Notes under the pieces: generated by a model | The model's input: the letters and a program-made list of their open reading frames with translations, nothing else | Databases searched by the model: none | What the model was told of the DNA's origin: nothing | NCBI GenBank assembly: GCA_002786025.1 | Contig: NHNW01000113.1 | Span: forward strand, 1 to 24,232 | Source of the DNA: Zasmidium citrigriseum | Lineage: Eukaryota > Ascomycota > Dothideomycetes > Mycosphaerellales > Mycosphaerellaceae | Direction of reading: 5' to 3' | Length of the DNA: 24,232 bases | Position numbers and translations under genes: made by a program | Part shown: one piece after another, positions 1 to 9,840 of the stretch | How the letters are laid out: every line of letters begins with the position of its first letter | How positions within the stretch are numbered: position 1 is the stretch's first letter

Positions 1-605
1 CCTAGCCTAGTCCTTTAATTTATACTAGAATCGATCGCTTCTTCTCGAACTTATCGCTAAAGGGGTATATCTTCCTACCTTAGATAAATATAGGAACTTC
101 GAGGGTCTATACCTATTTCTTAAGGCTTTATTAATCCCTTTAGATACCCGTTTATATACCTATATACTAGGAAACTAAGTAGATCCGCTAGCTAATAATC
201 GTTAAGCTCGTACTTCCTAACTATCTATAAATAGTAGTTACTATTTAGTAATATAGTTAGGAGCTCGCTTATTAACGGCCTTTAAGTACGTATATACTTA
301 ATTATAAGGAAGGAGTAGGTACGCGAGTAATTACGCTATTAAGGAGGTAGATACCTAAGGCCGCCTACTCGCCGCTATAAAAGAAGAGTTTCTTCTACTT
401 CTTAACTTAAACTAAATAACTACCTCTTTACTACTACCTTCCCTCTTCTCTTCCCTCTTCTAACCTCTTATACCTTTAATAATACTTAATAACTATACTA
501 ACTCTACCGCTAGCTTTCCCCCGCTTTCCCGCTATTAATAAGGCGCTTAGCTTATATAAGACGTACTTATTAAGGTAAAGTAAAGCTATAGCGGGGCGCT
601 CTTAA
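1..605. other. Degenerate sequence with no recognisable gene
   Basis: This stretch is fully mutated (no CA or TG at all). I found no frame on either strand with convincing protein character. Bases 421-480 are pyrimidine-rich, with several ccctctt and cttccc words. It may be the untranslated part, or the tail, of the element whose relic frame begins near 606, but the sequence does not show which. Confidence 0.5.
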
Positions 606-1703
606 CTAAACTAATACGGGCGTAGCTCTATTAACCCTAGCGATACTATAGCTAGCTTCGACGTTACTCTAACTAGCTAGCCGACTAGTAATCCTATATC
701 TAGTAGTAGTAGCGGTAGCTAGCGTCTACTATCCCGCGATAGTAAGAAGGATACGCTATTAGGTAAGAAGTCCGAGCGCGAGAAGTTAATCGAGAGAATC
801 TATAAGCTCGTCTATAATACTACCTCTATTAAGGGCGCCGCTATATCCTAGTAGTAGGCTATTACTATTATTAATAGCTACCTAGTCGAAAAGAACGGCC
901 TCTTTAAGTCGCTTAAGAACCCGCCCGCTACCCTAGCTATATATCCGCTTTCTACTAATTAAGTCGAGTATACGCCTACTATCTAACCTAACTTTACCTT
1001 CGATCTTATAGTTAGCCCGAATACTTTACCTACTATTTTAGCTACTTTATAGAAGTAGGCTAAACTCTACCTATCGAACTAGTAGCTTAAGAATAAGGGT
1101 AATACTCGCTATACGAGCTACTAGGCGAAAGGTAGCCGCTACTTTAATATCTATACTACCTATCCTAGCCTATTCTAAGGTACCTATACTAAGTATATAG
1201 TCGACGGTCGTAACGAGAACTACTTCTTTAGCTCCGCCTTCTATAATAGTAATAGGCCTCCTCTATCCTCGCCTTAGACGCTAGCCGAAAACCGCCTCGA
1301 AATCGCTAGCGACGCCGACCTACTATCCTATTAGAATTCCGTTATATCTAGTATTAAGTTCGTCGCTAAGGGTACTAATATTACCGTCCCCGAGCTACTT
1401 AACTTCGAGCGGCAAATTAAGGTTACTACTACTAGTATATACTATAGCTATATTACTATCGACTTTAACTTCTACTCTAGCTACCCCTCCTAGGCTTCTA
1501 AGATATAGGAGATCTATACTAATATCTAGTAGGGGTTATTAGCTACCTTTAGTTAGTAGCTATAGACTCGTACTATTACTAGTAAGGGTAAGGGTAAGCT
1601 ATTTAGTCCCTCTATACTAGCGAAGGACGATTAAGGTAAGCGTAGTAATAGCGGCGACTCTAGCGGTAGTAGCTAGTAGGGGTTTAGACCTTAACTTAAT
1701 AGC
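606..1703 (+). pseudogene. Unrecognised relic ORF A
   Basis: A plus-strand frame (codons starting at positions divisible by 3) reads as protein-like sequence for about 365 codons, broken only by TAA and TAG of the type made from CAA, CAG and TGG. Visible parts are a Ser-rich N-terminal stretch near 690-720, a basic segment DSKKDTLLGKKSEREKLIER at 738-797, and the segment AKGSRYFNIYTTYPSLF near 1128-1176. A Gly-Lys and Ser-rich tail at about 1585-1675 ends the readable part. No start codon survives. I do not recognise the family. A basic, Ser-rich product of this size could be a retrotransposon Gag, but no zinc knuckle can be seen, and RIP would have turned its Cys and His codons into Tyr. Confidence 0.5.
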
Positions 1704-2879
1704 TTAGTAGGATAGCTACCTTTCTAGCTACCTCTTCTCTTTCTATACTAGCTCTATTATTCCCTTCGGATAATAGACTAGCTAATACTAGGTCTCTTTC
1801 TTCTATCTCTAGGCTAGTTTCCTTTCCTTCGTAGGTAGTAATAGGCGGAGTTCTAGCTTTCTTTTCTTTCTAATACGATAATATAAGCGACGGGCTAGGC
1901 TAGGTAGACTATTCTTTATAGGATTCTCGATACTAGCTTCTAGGGATAGTTTCCTTTTATAATAAGCGGCTATATTCCTCTCTATACTTGCTAGCCGATA
2001 GCCTTCTACTTCTATATTTGCTAGCTAAGGGCCTTATATTTCTATTCTTATATTAAGATACCTAGGCTTAATAATCTACCTATTAAAAGCTATTAGTTTA
2101 CTTAAAATTATAAAGGCGTTACTACTAATCTCGCCGTATTATAGGGTATTATTCTTACCGATATTACTACTATTAACGTTTAGTAGGACCTCGAAAACTA
2201 GATAGCTCCTATAATATCTAGTAGTACCTAAAGAGCCGAACTAGCGTCTAGTTATATATTATTCTAAGCTACTATATTAATAAAAGGTTCTAGTCCTTCC
2301 CTAGAGCTCTATAGCGCTATTAGACTTCTCTAGTAAGCGTCTAACGTTTAGGCTAGATATGTAGGTAATACTTAGTAAGCTCTTATTACTATTTACGATA
2401 GGTTCGCCGTTAGTAGCTAGCTAATCGACGGTCTTATCTATTTCTCTAAAAATACTATAAGTATCGATAGAGCTATTAGAGAAAGTCCTAGACGTAGCGT
2501 AGTAATATATACGCGACGAAGTCGTCTTAGCTATAATAGTTAGAGTGCCCGTATACTCGTAGAAGATATCTAGCTTAGTGTCTACTATTCTTACGCGAGT
2601 AGTTTCTTATTATAGCTTAGATTTCTAGCCTTCCTACCTAGCCCTTCTACGCCTAGGGAAGCCTAATATATCCTAATAATCGATACTCTAGCCCGTCTCT
2701 TCTACGCCTTAAAACGCGTATATTCCCTCGACCTTTTAGCTCTCTAGCTTATATTCTACGGAATAATAATTACTTATCGTAGCTCGAATCTCTAGCTATA
2801 TAGCCCCTCTCGTACTCCGCCTTAACTCCTAGTTATATCTATATCGCTTCTAGTATCGTTCCCGAAGGTATCGTATAGA
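1704..2879. other. Degenerate interval, no assignable gene
   Basis: Bases 1704-2060 are rich in ctt, tct and tttc words, and no frame reads convincingly. From about 2100 to 2880 two plus-strand frames stay moderately open in turn, so no single reading can be chosen. An ATG survives at 2359-2361, but the next codon is TAG. The interval probably belongs to the same element or elements as the relic frames on either side. Confidence 0.4.
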
Positions 2880-4100
2880 TAATACTAGAGGTCGTCTATA
2901 TAGCGTAATAGATAAGGTAAAGTCGAGTTAGCCTTTTAGCTAGCTAGTATTCGAACCGAGGTAGTTAGGTTTTAGGGTAGTTCGTCTAATCGTATCTACT
3001 ACGTTAACGCTTCCTAAATTAATATAGTACCTACTTTAGAGACTAAGGCCGCCGCCCTCTTAATCTACCTAGTAGTTAGAGAAGACTACTCGTAGTAGTT
3101 CGTACGAGCCGTAGTATCCGCGTATAACGATAGTTTTATTAAAGATAAGAAGAATACGGACCGCGTACTCGCTTAGAGAGTCCTTAATAGCGAAGGCGGA
3201 TTATTACGTTTCTAAGAGGCCTATATATCCTATTTAAATACCTCTAAAGGGTCTACTTAGAGTTTCGTAAGTCTAAGAGTAAGGAGAGCCGCCCTTTATT
3301 ATATACTCGGTATAGAAGTAGGGAAATATATAGTACTAGACTACCTATACTAAGACGAGTATAACTTCTATAAGAAGACTTCTAGGTAGTTTAAAGGCTA
3401 TAGGTATTCGTACTAAATAAATCGATCTCTACCCTATAGTAATTACTAGGTAACTAGTCGCCTAAAGACGTATATATATTATAAAGTATATATAGAGATA
3501 GTAGAGTTAAGTACGAATAGTAAGAGGTCGTCGAGTATAGGGAAATCCCTAGAGCTAAAGAGATAGAGAACGGAGGAGCCGTTTAAATACCCTAAAGACG
3601 AAGTAGTAGACTACTACGGTATTCCTATATAGGGCCCCTTCTTACTAACGAGATAGAATAAGGAACTACGCTTGAAATTATTAAGGGACCGCTAGGATCT
3701 TATAAAGATAGTCGTAGTAGAGGTCTCGATAAGTATACTTATAGCCGAGTAGAAGTAGGTGTCTAAATATATAGGCCTACTAAGGAAGGAGCTAGAAGAA
3801 GATAGAATACTACTAGAGTCGATTATTATAGACGATATAGTATTAACGAGTAATAGGACGGGTTATAATACGAAATACCTATCCCTAGAACGCTTATATA
3901 CCTAGACTTAGGAGTATATATCGCTATTACGAGATAGTTCGTCTCGGCAAGATTAGAAGCTAGAAGTATATCTACGAGCCGCTCTACTATCCGCTCCGTA
4001 GAAGTATATAATTATAGTTATACGATAGATATAGTTACTAGCCTAGTAACGTAGTAGTTCTCGTAATCCGAAGCTACTATTAAAAAGGCCCTCGTACCGC
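2880..4100 (+). pseudogene. Unrecognised relic ORF B
   Basis: A plus-strand frame (register of 3081) reads for about 400 codons with only RIP-type TAA and TAG stops. Recognisably protein-like pieces are VVSAHNDSFIKDKKNTDRV-like sequence near 3111-3170 (the His and the second Asp-type positions are inferred), RAALYYTLGIEVGKYIVLDY near 3286-3345, and ELEEDRILLESIIIDD near 3792-3840. The composition is charged and mixed, unlike the other frames. The same frame stays fairly open to about 4490. I see no polymerase, integrase or transposase motif and cannot name the family. The frame leads directly into the SRP-like segment at 4191. Confidence 0.45.
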
Positions 4101-4190
4101 TATAGTACTTCTTCCTCTAACTATACTATATCCTCCCTTTACGAATCTACTCTTTATATACCCGAAACTACTTAAAGGTATACTTATATC

Positions 4191-4310
4191 GGCCGGGCGC
4201 GGCGGCTTAATCGCTACTTATACCGCTATAGATTCCGTAATAATATTAAGCCCGCTTAGTCGAGGACTAAGTAGCGCTACCTTACCCGCCCCGTCTAGGT
4301 TACGAATTCC
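4191..4310 (+). other. SRP RNA Alu-domain-like segment, possible SINE-type fragment
   Basis: The segment opens with GGCCGGGCGCGG (4191-4202), the same 12 bases that begin primate Alu elements and, apart from the first G, mammalian 7SL RNA. It continues with a ggcttaa word that could be a mutated GGCTCA. A perfect 7-bp hairpin follows at 4255-4271 (CTTAGTC, loop GAG, GACTAAG), then gtagcgct, resembling the gtgcgct that follows a hairpin in the 7SL Alu domain. At 4298-4310 ggttacgaattcc is a near match to a polymerase III B box (GGTTCGANNCC) with one extra base. No SRP S-domain motif, A-rich tail or target-site duplication is evident. The match rests on memory of the 7SL sequence and on short words, so chance is a real alternative. 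Confidence 0.22.
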
Positions 4311-4437
4311 CTCCTACTTAATAGTCGTAACGGGCGAGCTTCTCCTTACTAGCGCGATAGATCGAGTACTATCCTATCTAAGTACGAAGCCGATTTCCCG
4401 CTTTACTATTAATACGCCTTCTACTATATAGGGAATA

Positions 4438-5110
4438 CCTCTAAATCGGTAGCCTATATATATTCGGTACTTATATACGATCTACATTAATAGCGTAGAG
4501 ATCCCTAATAGTCTACTAACGCTACTATACGACTTTCTATACTAAGGCGTACTAGGAGACGAGTAGAAGTATTAAGTCTATAGCGAGGCGTAGCGGCCGT
4601 ATTAAGAAGTCTACTCTTACTTCTATCGAGTATTAGCGGTCCTTAAATAGCTCTAGAGGCGGGCGTTATACTACCTAAAGGCGGTACTATTTAGTAAAGA
4701 GCGGAGAGATTAGATATAGTTATAGCGTTAGTATACTAGGGTATTATACGACGCCGTATCTCGTTTCTACGACGATAGGAACAATAGTCCTATTTTACTA
4801 TTGGAAATTAGACGTAGATATAGAGGCGAGTAGGAGCTACGAGAGGAGAGAGCGTAGGAGATCTATAAATACTAGTACGACCCTCGCGCGGCGGATCCGA
4901 GTATTACTCCGTAGGCTAGTACTCGTAAATAGGAGCAAATACTACTAAGAAACTTCGTTATAAACGGCGATATTAAGGCGTTCGTAGTTAGATAGCTCTA
5001 ATAGGAGGGTAACGACTACCTCCGCCTATTCTACTATAGTATAGATACGCCTAAGGGTTTAGAGGATTCGAGATAGCCTTTACTATAGATATAAGAGGTA
5101 TAGACTATTA
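4438..5110 (+). pseudogene. Unrecognised relic ORF C
   Basis: A plus-strand frame (register of 4438) reads for about 220 codons with RIP-type stops only. It contains an aromatic and Arg-rich central part, then DAVSRFYDDRNNSPILLLEI at about 4753-4812 and RNFVINGDIKAFVVR near 4954-4998. It is in a different register from relic ORF B, from which it is separated by the SRP-like segment. It could be the downstream half of the same gene after an insertion or indel, or a separate gene. No family is recognised and no start survives. Confidence 0.42.
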
Positions 5111-5386
5111 TAACGATAATAGGGAGGGTAGGGGAGAGTACGTTAGTCGATACTAAAACTAGATTAGGCTTCTATATAGATTATTTAAGCGTATTACTTA
5201 CGAGATATAATAGGTAAAATAGTATAATACTTAGAAGTTTTAAGTTTGCTTCCTTCTATATAGCTTATAATCTATACCTTATCCTTATCTATAATTAAAG
5301 ATATCCTCGAATCGTCTATCGAAACATATACTACTATCTAGTACTTATCGAAGGATACGGTCTCGAAATCTCGACCTAATTATATC
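5111..5386. other. Degenerate spacer between relic ORF C and the repeat region
   Basis: The start is purine-rich (gggagggtaggggagagta near 5122-5140). I see no readable frame in it. It separates the last coding-like sequence from the repeat-rich region that begins at 5387. Confidence 0.35.
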
Positions 5387-5490
5387 TTAAAGTTACGAGA
5401 TCTTCGCTATATCTAGTATTATAAGGCTCTAGATCTTATCTTAATCCTATTTTAAAGTTACGAGATCTTCGCTATATCTAGTCTTATAAG
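5387..5490 (+). repeat. Direct repeat, 39-bp units 65 bp apart
   Basis: Two copies of a 39-bp sequence beginning ttaaagttacgagatcttcg and ending ttataag lie at 5387-5425 and 5452-5490. They differ at one base (tagtatt against tagtctt). The start-to-start distance is 65 bp. The near-identity in heavily mutated DNA means either a late duplication or that both copies were mutated to the same end point, which RIP produces because it acts at every CpA. Confidence 0.9.
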
Positions 5491-5620
5491 ATTTAAATCG
5501 TGCCCTCGTCTTCGTATAAGCTATTTAATATCGCGACCTCGTCCTCCCTAGAGCGACTAGAGATCCCGCCCTTATCGTAGATATCCTATCTTAGATCTAG
5601 CCTTTATCGAGTAGTAGCCT

Positions 5621-6110
5621 CTCCTCCGCTAAATTTATAAGTATAGCCTCTCCTAGTAGCTAGATTAATAGATTCCTACCTACCTAGCGGCTAGATCGAT
5701 AAAGTCCTATCTTTAAAATCTATAAATACTGCGTTCCCGTCTACTAAATAGCTTAATTCCTACCTTCCCTACTAGCTAAATCCGTAAATAGCGCCTTACC
5801 CGCCTACTAAATAGCTTAATTCCTACCTTCCTAGCCGCTAAATAGCTTAATCCCTACCTTCCTAGCCGTTAAATCGCTAGATTCCTACCTTCCCGCTTAT
5901 AAAATCGATAGATTCCTACCGTCCCTATAGCTAGATCGATAGGATTTACGCGTCCCTAGCGGCTAGATCTACTAGTCTCTCGTCTCCCTAGTAGCTTAAT
6001 ACTCTAGTATCTACTCTTCCTAGTAGCTTAATACTCTAATCTCTACTCTTCCTAGTAGTAAAATAAGCCTATCTCTTATCTTCCTAGCGGCTAGATCGAT
6101 AGATATCGAA
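5621..6110 (+). repeat. Minisatellite of about 14-15 units, period 31-32 bp
   Basis: A diverged tandem array is keyed on CCTAGCGGCTAGATCGATAG, each unit ending close to ttcctacctt. Unit anchors fall at 5652, 5683, 5737, 5768, 5799, 5830, 5861, 5892 and 5923, then 5955, 5987, 6019, 6051 and 6083. The spacing is exactly 31 bp over a long central run and 32 bp afterwards. One unit near 5714 is badly degraded or shortened, and similar half-units may extend left to about 5546. A period of 31 is not a multiple of three, which argues against a repeated protein motif. It is more likely part of an LTR, an untranslated region or a subtelomeric-type element. Confidence 0.88.
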
Positions 6111-6545
6111 GCTCTTCTACCGTCCCTCGAAGACGATACGTAGGTCTTTATCCGTTTAATAACTAGATATATCGATTCTCTTTCCGCCCTAGAGCTAGAC
6201 GCGGCTATTTATTCGTATATCGCTAACCTAACTAGGCCTTTAACCTATAGGAATACTACGAGGAGGTTCTATTTATCCTTATTAGTATTAATCGGATCTA
6301 TAAGGCGTTTGCTATAGTAGAAAGGCCGAAGAAGCGTATATAGGTTATCTCCTACTATAGCCGACTTCTACTTTAGCGGCGTTTTAGAAGTTATTAAAGT
6401 TAGTTTACTCTTAGTTACCTTTAGTTATATAGGGTTAGAATCTTATATCGTCTCGCTCTTCTTAGATCTCGTAGTACCCCTTACTCTTAACGCCTCTATA
6501 CCGTACGGGATTAAACCTAATAAACCCGTACGCCTACCTAGTACT
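6100..6545 (+). pseudogene. Unrecognised relic ORF D, partly hydrophobic
   Basis: A plus-strand frame (register of 6129) opens directly after the minisatellite and reads about 145 codons. Pieces include RLITRYIDSLSALELDAAIY (about 6150-6209) and a hydrophobic stretch EVIKVSLLLVTFSYIGLESY around 6390-6450. It then degenerates into TAG and TAA. The hydrophobic part recalls a membrane transporter helix, but RIP turns Ser and Thr codons into Leu and Ile, which inflates hydrophobicity. No family is claimed. Confidence 0.35.
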
Positions 6546-7649
6546 CTTATCTACTAGTACTAAAAGTATCCTCCTCCTCGCTAGCTCTTTCGCTTTCTTT
6601 AGGTATAGCTATATACCTATTAGTATTAAATTGCTCGGAATCTCGCTAGAGTCGTATTAGAGTACTTAGAATCTAGAAGATATCGCTAATAGTATAATTA
6701 GGAGGTAACGTTAGAGCCTAGAGATAGCTCTAACTCTATATTCGCCGTATAAGTACTCTATACGATTACTTGCTTATTACTACTATTTTTGGCTATAATA
6801 AGTAAGTACTCGTATACTAAGGTAATATACGGTATACTAGGGTTATAGTACTTAGGGTAAAAAACCTATAGGATTTACGCTTTAGACAAGCGTTCCGTAG
6901 AGGAGATATCTCGAATTAAGCTATCGCTACCTGAAACTCGCTATACTAAGTTAGATAATAGTTCGAAGAATATCTATAAAGTTTAAGCTTAATCCGATAC
7001 GATTCGCGTAGAGAATCGTTACTAACGCCGTTTTAAGTATAGAAACTATTACTAAATTAGAAATCTAATTAATGTCTACTATTAGTACTACCCTAAGTCT
7101 CGAAACGAAGGACAATATTCCTACGGAACGAGTAAATAGTAGGTATCGCCTATCGTACGCTAAGGAACGTATACGGGTAGGATTAAGGTTACGATAAGTA
7201 ATTATACGATAGGCTAAGGGGTACTTAAAGCTATAGTATAGCGAGAAAGTAGTAAAAGAAGATAGTAGCTATTAAGATATACTATCTAGACGTACTTGTA
7301 ACGATAATAGAGGTAGCGACTATACTATTAACTCTTAAACCTAGCCTTACTAGCTACTATATACTCCTTATACTTATACTCGTTCTTAATATAGTAACTA
7401 TAGCCTAACGCCCGCTACTAGCTAAAGTCTATCTCTTCGATTCGGCCTATATACGAGAGGTTACGCTAGCGATCTAGCTGTACTTTCTACTATTACTATT
7501 TTATTCGATATTAGATAGAAGGCAAGAGGAAGGGAAGTAGAATAGACTTACGTCTTCGACGTATAAATAAGCGTAGTACGCTTCTAAGTCTTCTAGCTAG
7601 CGAATAACTATATTTATATTAGTACTTCTAGGCTTTAGCCTACGCTTCT
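6546..7649. other. Degenerate interval with no assignable gene
   Basis: There is no convincing frame on either strand. Residual CA and TG words are slightly more frequent here than in the first kilobases (for example at 6632, 6770, 6790, 6887, 6932, 7072, 7111, 7288 and 7512). An AT-rich patch with a repeated aaat word lies near 7045-7065. The interval may be untranslated sequence or a highly decayed coding part. Confidence 0.35.
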
Positions 7650-8400
7650 TCGGTGTTAGACCTACTAGCTTAGGTCGAGGGACGGTAGACGAAGCTAGTA
7701 GTAGGCGTAGTAGTAGTAGGGGTAGTAATAGTAATAACGGCGAAGACGGCGAAGATAGACCTAGACGTTCCTCGCTCTTACTACCTAGTTACGTTTTAAC
7801 TTCCAACTCTCCCTTATCCTTAATACTAGCCTCTCCTTTACGAACTAGACTAGATAGCACTAAATAGATCGAGCTCCCTAGGTTAGTCTAACTCGTAAGT
7901 ATACTATACCTTCTCTTAAGCTCTACGAGAGTAGAACGAGTAGAGCGCTACGATAGTAACTTCTAACGCGAGCGTTACGACGGCGATTTAATAATCTCGC
8001 TATTATTAACTAAAGTCGCTATACGGCTAGAGGGCTCGAACCTCGTATCGTCTTTAGACTAGGTACCTATCGCGCTAAGTTCCTCTCGAATAGCGTTAGC
8101 TTCTATAACTTCTAGCTCGTCTTAGTTATTACTATACTTGTATTAGCGATTGTATATTAAAATTAATAGCAGGTATTTTACTCTATTAACTTCTATAGCG
8201 TAGCGCTAAGCTCGACAATTAGTATAGTGTCGTTCGAGCTAGTTATAGTAGGTACGGTAAAGATAGGAGGGTATTACGAAGAAGTAGTACGTAGCGTATA
8301 GAAGAGTAAAGATAGCCTAGTAGTAGTTATAGTAGTAGTAGTAGCGTCGCTATAAGAATAGTAAGGGAAGAAGCGGGCTTTAAGCTTAACTAGTATAGTT
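7650..8400 (+). pseudogene. Unrecognised relic ORF E with Ser-rich acidic linker and poly-Gln-like tail
   Basis: A single plus-strand frame (register of 7694) reads about 250 codons. It has a Ser/Arg-rich stretch (SSRRSSSRGSNSNNGEDGED, about 7697-7756), a Leu-rich middle part, and a basic Gln-rich tail. In the tail, eight of nine consecutive codons at 8318-8344 are TAG, which under CpA-to-TpA change is best read as a former poly-CAG tract. Basic residues follow (RRYKNSKGRSG, 8345-8377). The tail recalls the basic, Gln-rich ends of some fungal transposases, but no catalytic motif is visible and I do not assign a family. The end is set near the TAA and TAG cluster after 8378. Confidence 0.45.
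8318..8344 (+). repeat. Trinucleotide tract, (TAG)3-TTA-(TAG)5, a RIP-converted CAG run
   Basis: Nine consecutive triplets are TAG except for one TTA. They lie in the frame of relic ORF E. CAG to TAG is the expected RIP change, so this was probably a CAG repeat coding for polyglutamine. Conversion appears complete, with no CAG left. Confidence 0.75.
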
Positions 8401-8667
8401 ATATAACTCGCTACGATAGGCGCGATAAGAAAGTATAGATATACCTAATCTACGTAGATAAATACCTATCCCGCTCTACCTTTTCGTAGCTTATCCTCGC
8501 TCGTCCTTCTATAAGGGAGAGCGAGATCCTATATACTATAGGGCGATTCTAGCGATAGTAACTTGCTCCTACCCTATTAGTAGTAGAGTCGTTCCTACCT
8601 ATCTACGTTATTAATAACTAGTAGGTTACGTACTAGGAGTACTATCGTCGCCTTAAGTATTTTACTA
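8401..8667. other. Degenerate interval before the RIP-poor island
   Basis: No gene is visible. Plus-strand words such as taagaaagtatagatatacc around 8427-8447 keep a coding-like look for a short distance after relic ORF E, but stops become dense. The interval ends at the first cluster of surviving CA dinucleotides near 8670. Confidence 0.35.
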
Positions 8668-8760
8668 GTACACCGTAGTTACCTAATTAACAATACTACT
8701 CTTAATTAATCAAAACCACTCTTAATCGATTAAAACTACTTATAATTAAGCTACTATTAA
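8668..8760 (+). repeat. RIP-poor AT-rich island with about 20-bp tandem units
   Basis: CA survives here at 8670, 8691, 8711 and 8717, a local cluster that stands out from the flanks. Three related units lie head to tail: ACTACTCTTAATTAATCAAA (8695-8714), ACCACTCTTAATCGATTAAA (8715-8734) and a diverged third from 8735. The sequence is AT-rich and non-coding. I infer a linker or element end between two mutated blocks. Confidence 0.7.
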
Positions 8761-9128
8761 GTAGATACTACTCTAAGAAAGCCTCCCGTCGATATCTTAT
8801 ATTACTACTCCCTAAGATAGGCGCTAAGATATCCTTCGTTACTCTATAGAGTCGACTAACGCTAGCGTCGTATCGTACGCCTAATATAACGGCTTAGTTA
8901 AGTAGCCTCTAGACTACTACTAATATAGCCTTCGCTAACGACGCCGTCTAAGTATATCCCCGGCCGTTTACGTACGCTACCTTAAATTAACGTAACGAGT
9001 AGATAGGCTTTAAGTAAGTAGCTAACTAGCGAGATTTTATTATAAGACTAGATAGGGAGCTAACTAGTAGCCGTAGCGAGCGCGGTAAGGTGCGAGTAGG
9101 AGTAGTAGATTTATAGCCTTCTTCTTAC
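8761..9128. other. Degenerate interval upstream of relic ORF F
   Basis: This is heavily mutated sequence with frequent CpG words (cgcgg, cgcgag) and no readable frame of its own. It may hold the 5' part of the element that carries relic ORF F, but no promoter or terminal repeat can be recognised. Confidence 0.35.
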
Positions 9129-9840
9129 GTTAGTAATATAACGGCCTTCGTAAATACTAGCGTAGAGCGGTTTATTAACGGCTTCAAGAATCCCTAGTAG
9201 ATAGATTAATAGTCGACGGTCGATACTTAGTATATATAGGGCCTAGCTATAGTAAGAGACTAGAATAATAAGACGATTTAGATAGTAATAGATTATAACG
9301 AAGATATTAAGCGCGAGGATCTTAAGCGGATAAAGAACGTTTAGATATAGCGGATTCGAGTCTTTATTAAAGAGGGATAGAAGTAGACCTCGCTAGTACT
9401 AACGGAGGTCTAGATTAGTAATATAGGCGTAGAGCTTAAAGATAAGGACCTATATATGTCCGTAACGACGGCGTAGGTAGAGAGGATTATAGGAAGACCT
9501 ACTAATCCTATAGATACGAGTAACTAGGACTAAAACGGACGGCTTCTCGATCCGAGGTTCTTAGGGTTTAAGAAGCTAAATAAGTAGACTAACTCGTAAA
9601 TAGAGGGACTATAGTATATTAGTCGTAGCTATCTAGACTATAAGCGGTTATAGTATATAGATAAATTTTAGGCTAGGATATAGCTAGATAGATAATAGAT
9701 ATAATCTATAGCTCGATTATTCTAGGCTCTCTACTTAAGAGACTACTTTATTTCTAGTAAGGGTATAGCTACGTTTCTAATTAAACTCTCTAGCCGATAT
9801 TATAGATAAGGAAGGTAGTCTAATCCCTACTTATGTATAA
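9129..9840 (+). pseudogene. Unrecognised relic ORF F
   Basis: A plus-strand frame (register of 9219) reads about 235 codons with RIP-type TAG and TAA only. Segments with ordinary protein character are ITAFVNTSVERFINGFKNP (about 9138-9194), IVIDYNEDIKREDLKRIKNV (about 9285-9344), SNIGVELKDKDLYMSVTTA (about 9417-9473) and DPRFLGFKKLNK (about 9549-9584). A rare surviving ATG lies inside the frame (9457-9459). Many TAG codons sit where Trp or Gln would be expected. The family is not recognised. No reverse transcriptase or DDE signature is seen. Confidence 0.5.

Noticed and set aside
4191..4202. Human Alu contamination
   Set aside because: Only the first 12 bases match well; the rest diverges and carries the same CpA loss as the surrounding fungal sequence.
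3060..5110. Relic ORFs B and C as one gene split by a SINE insertion at 4191
   Set aside because: They are in different registers, but I found no target-site duplication around 4191-4430, and the frame of ORF B stays fairly open through the SRP-like segment, so an insertion is not demonstrated.
5621..6110. CRISPR-like array
   Set aside because: Units follow each other without unique spacers, similarity covers the whole unit, and all the other evidence points to a fungal genome.
6390..6450. Resemblance of a hydrophobic stretch to an amino-acid permease helix
   Set aside because: RIP converts Ser and Thr codons (TCA, ACA) to Leu and Ile and so creates false hydrophobic segments. No second transporter motif is visible.
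8032..8042. A perfect polymerase III B box (GGTTCGAGCCC) on the minus strand, suggesting a tRNA or tRNA-derived SINE
   Set aside because: Upstream sequence gives a poor A box and no proper anticodon arm or acceptor stem, and the site lies within the readable plus-strand frame of relic ORF E.
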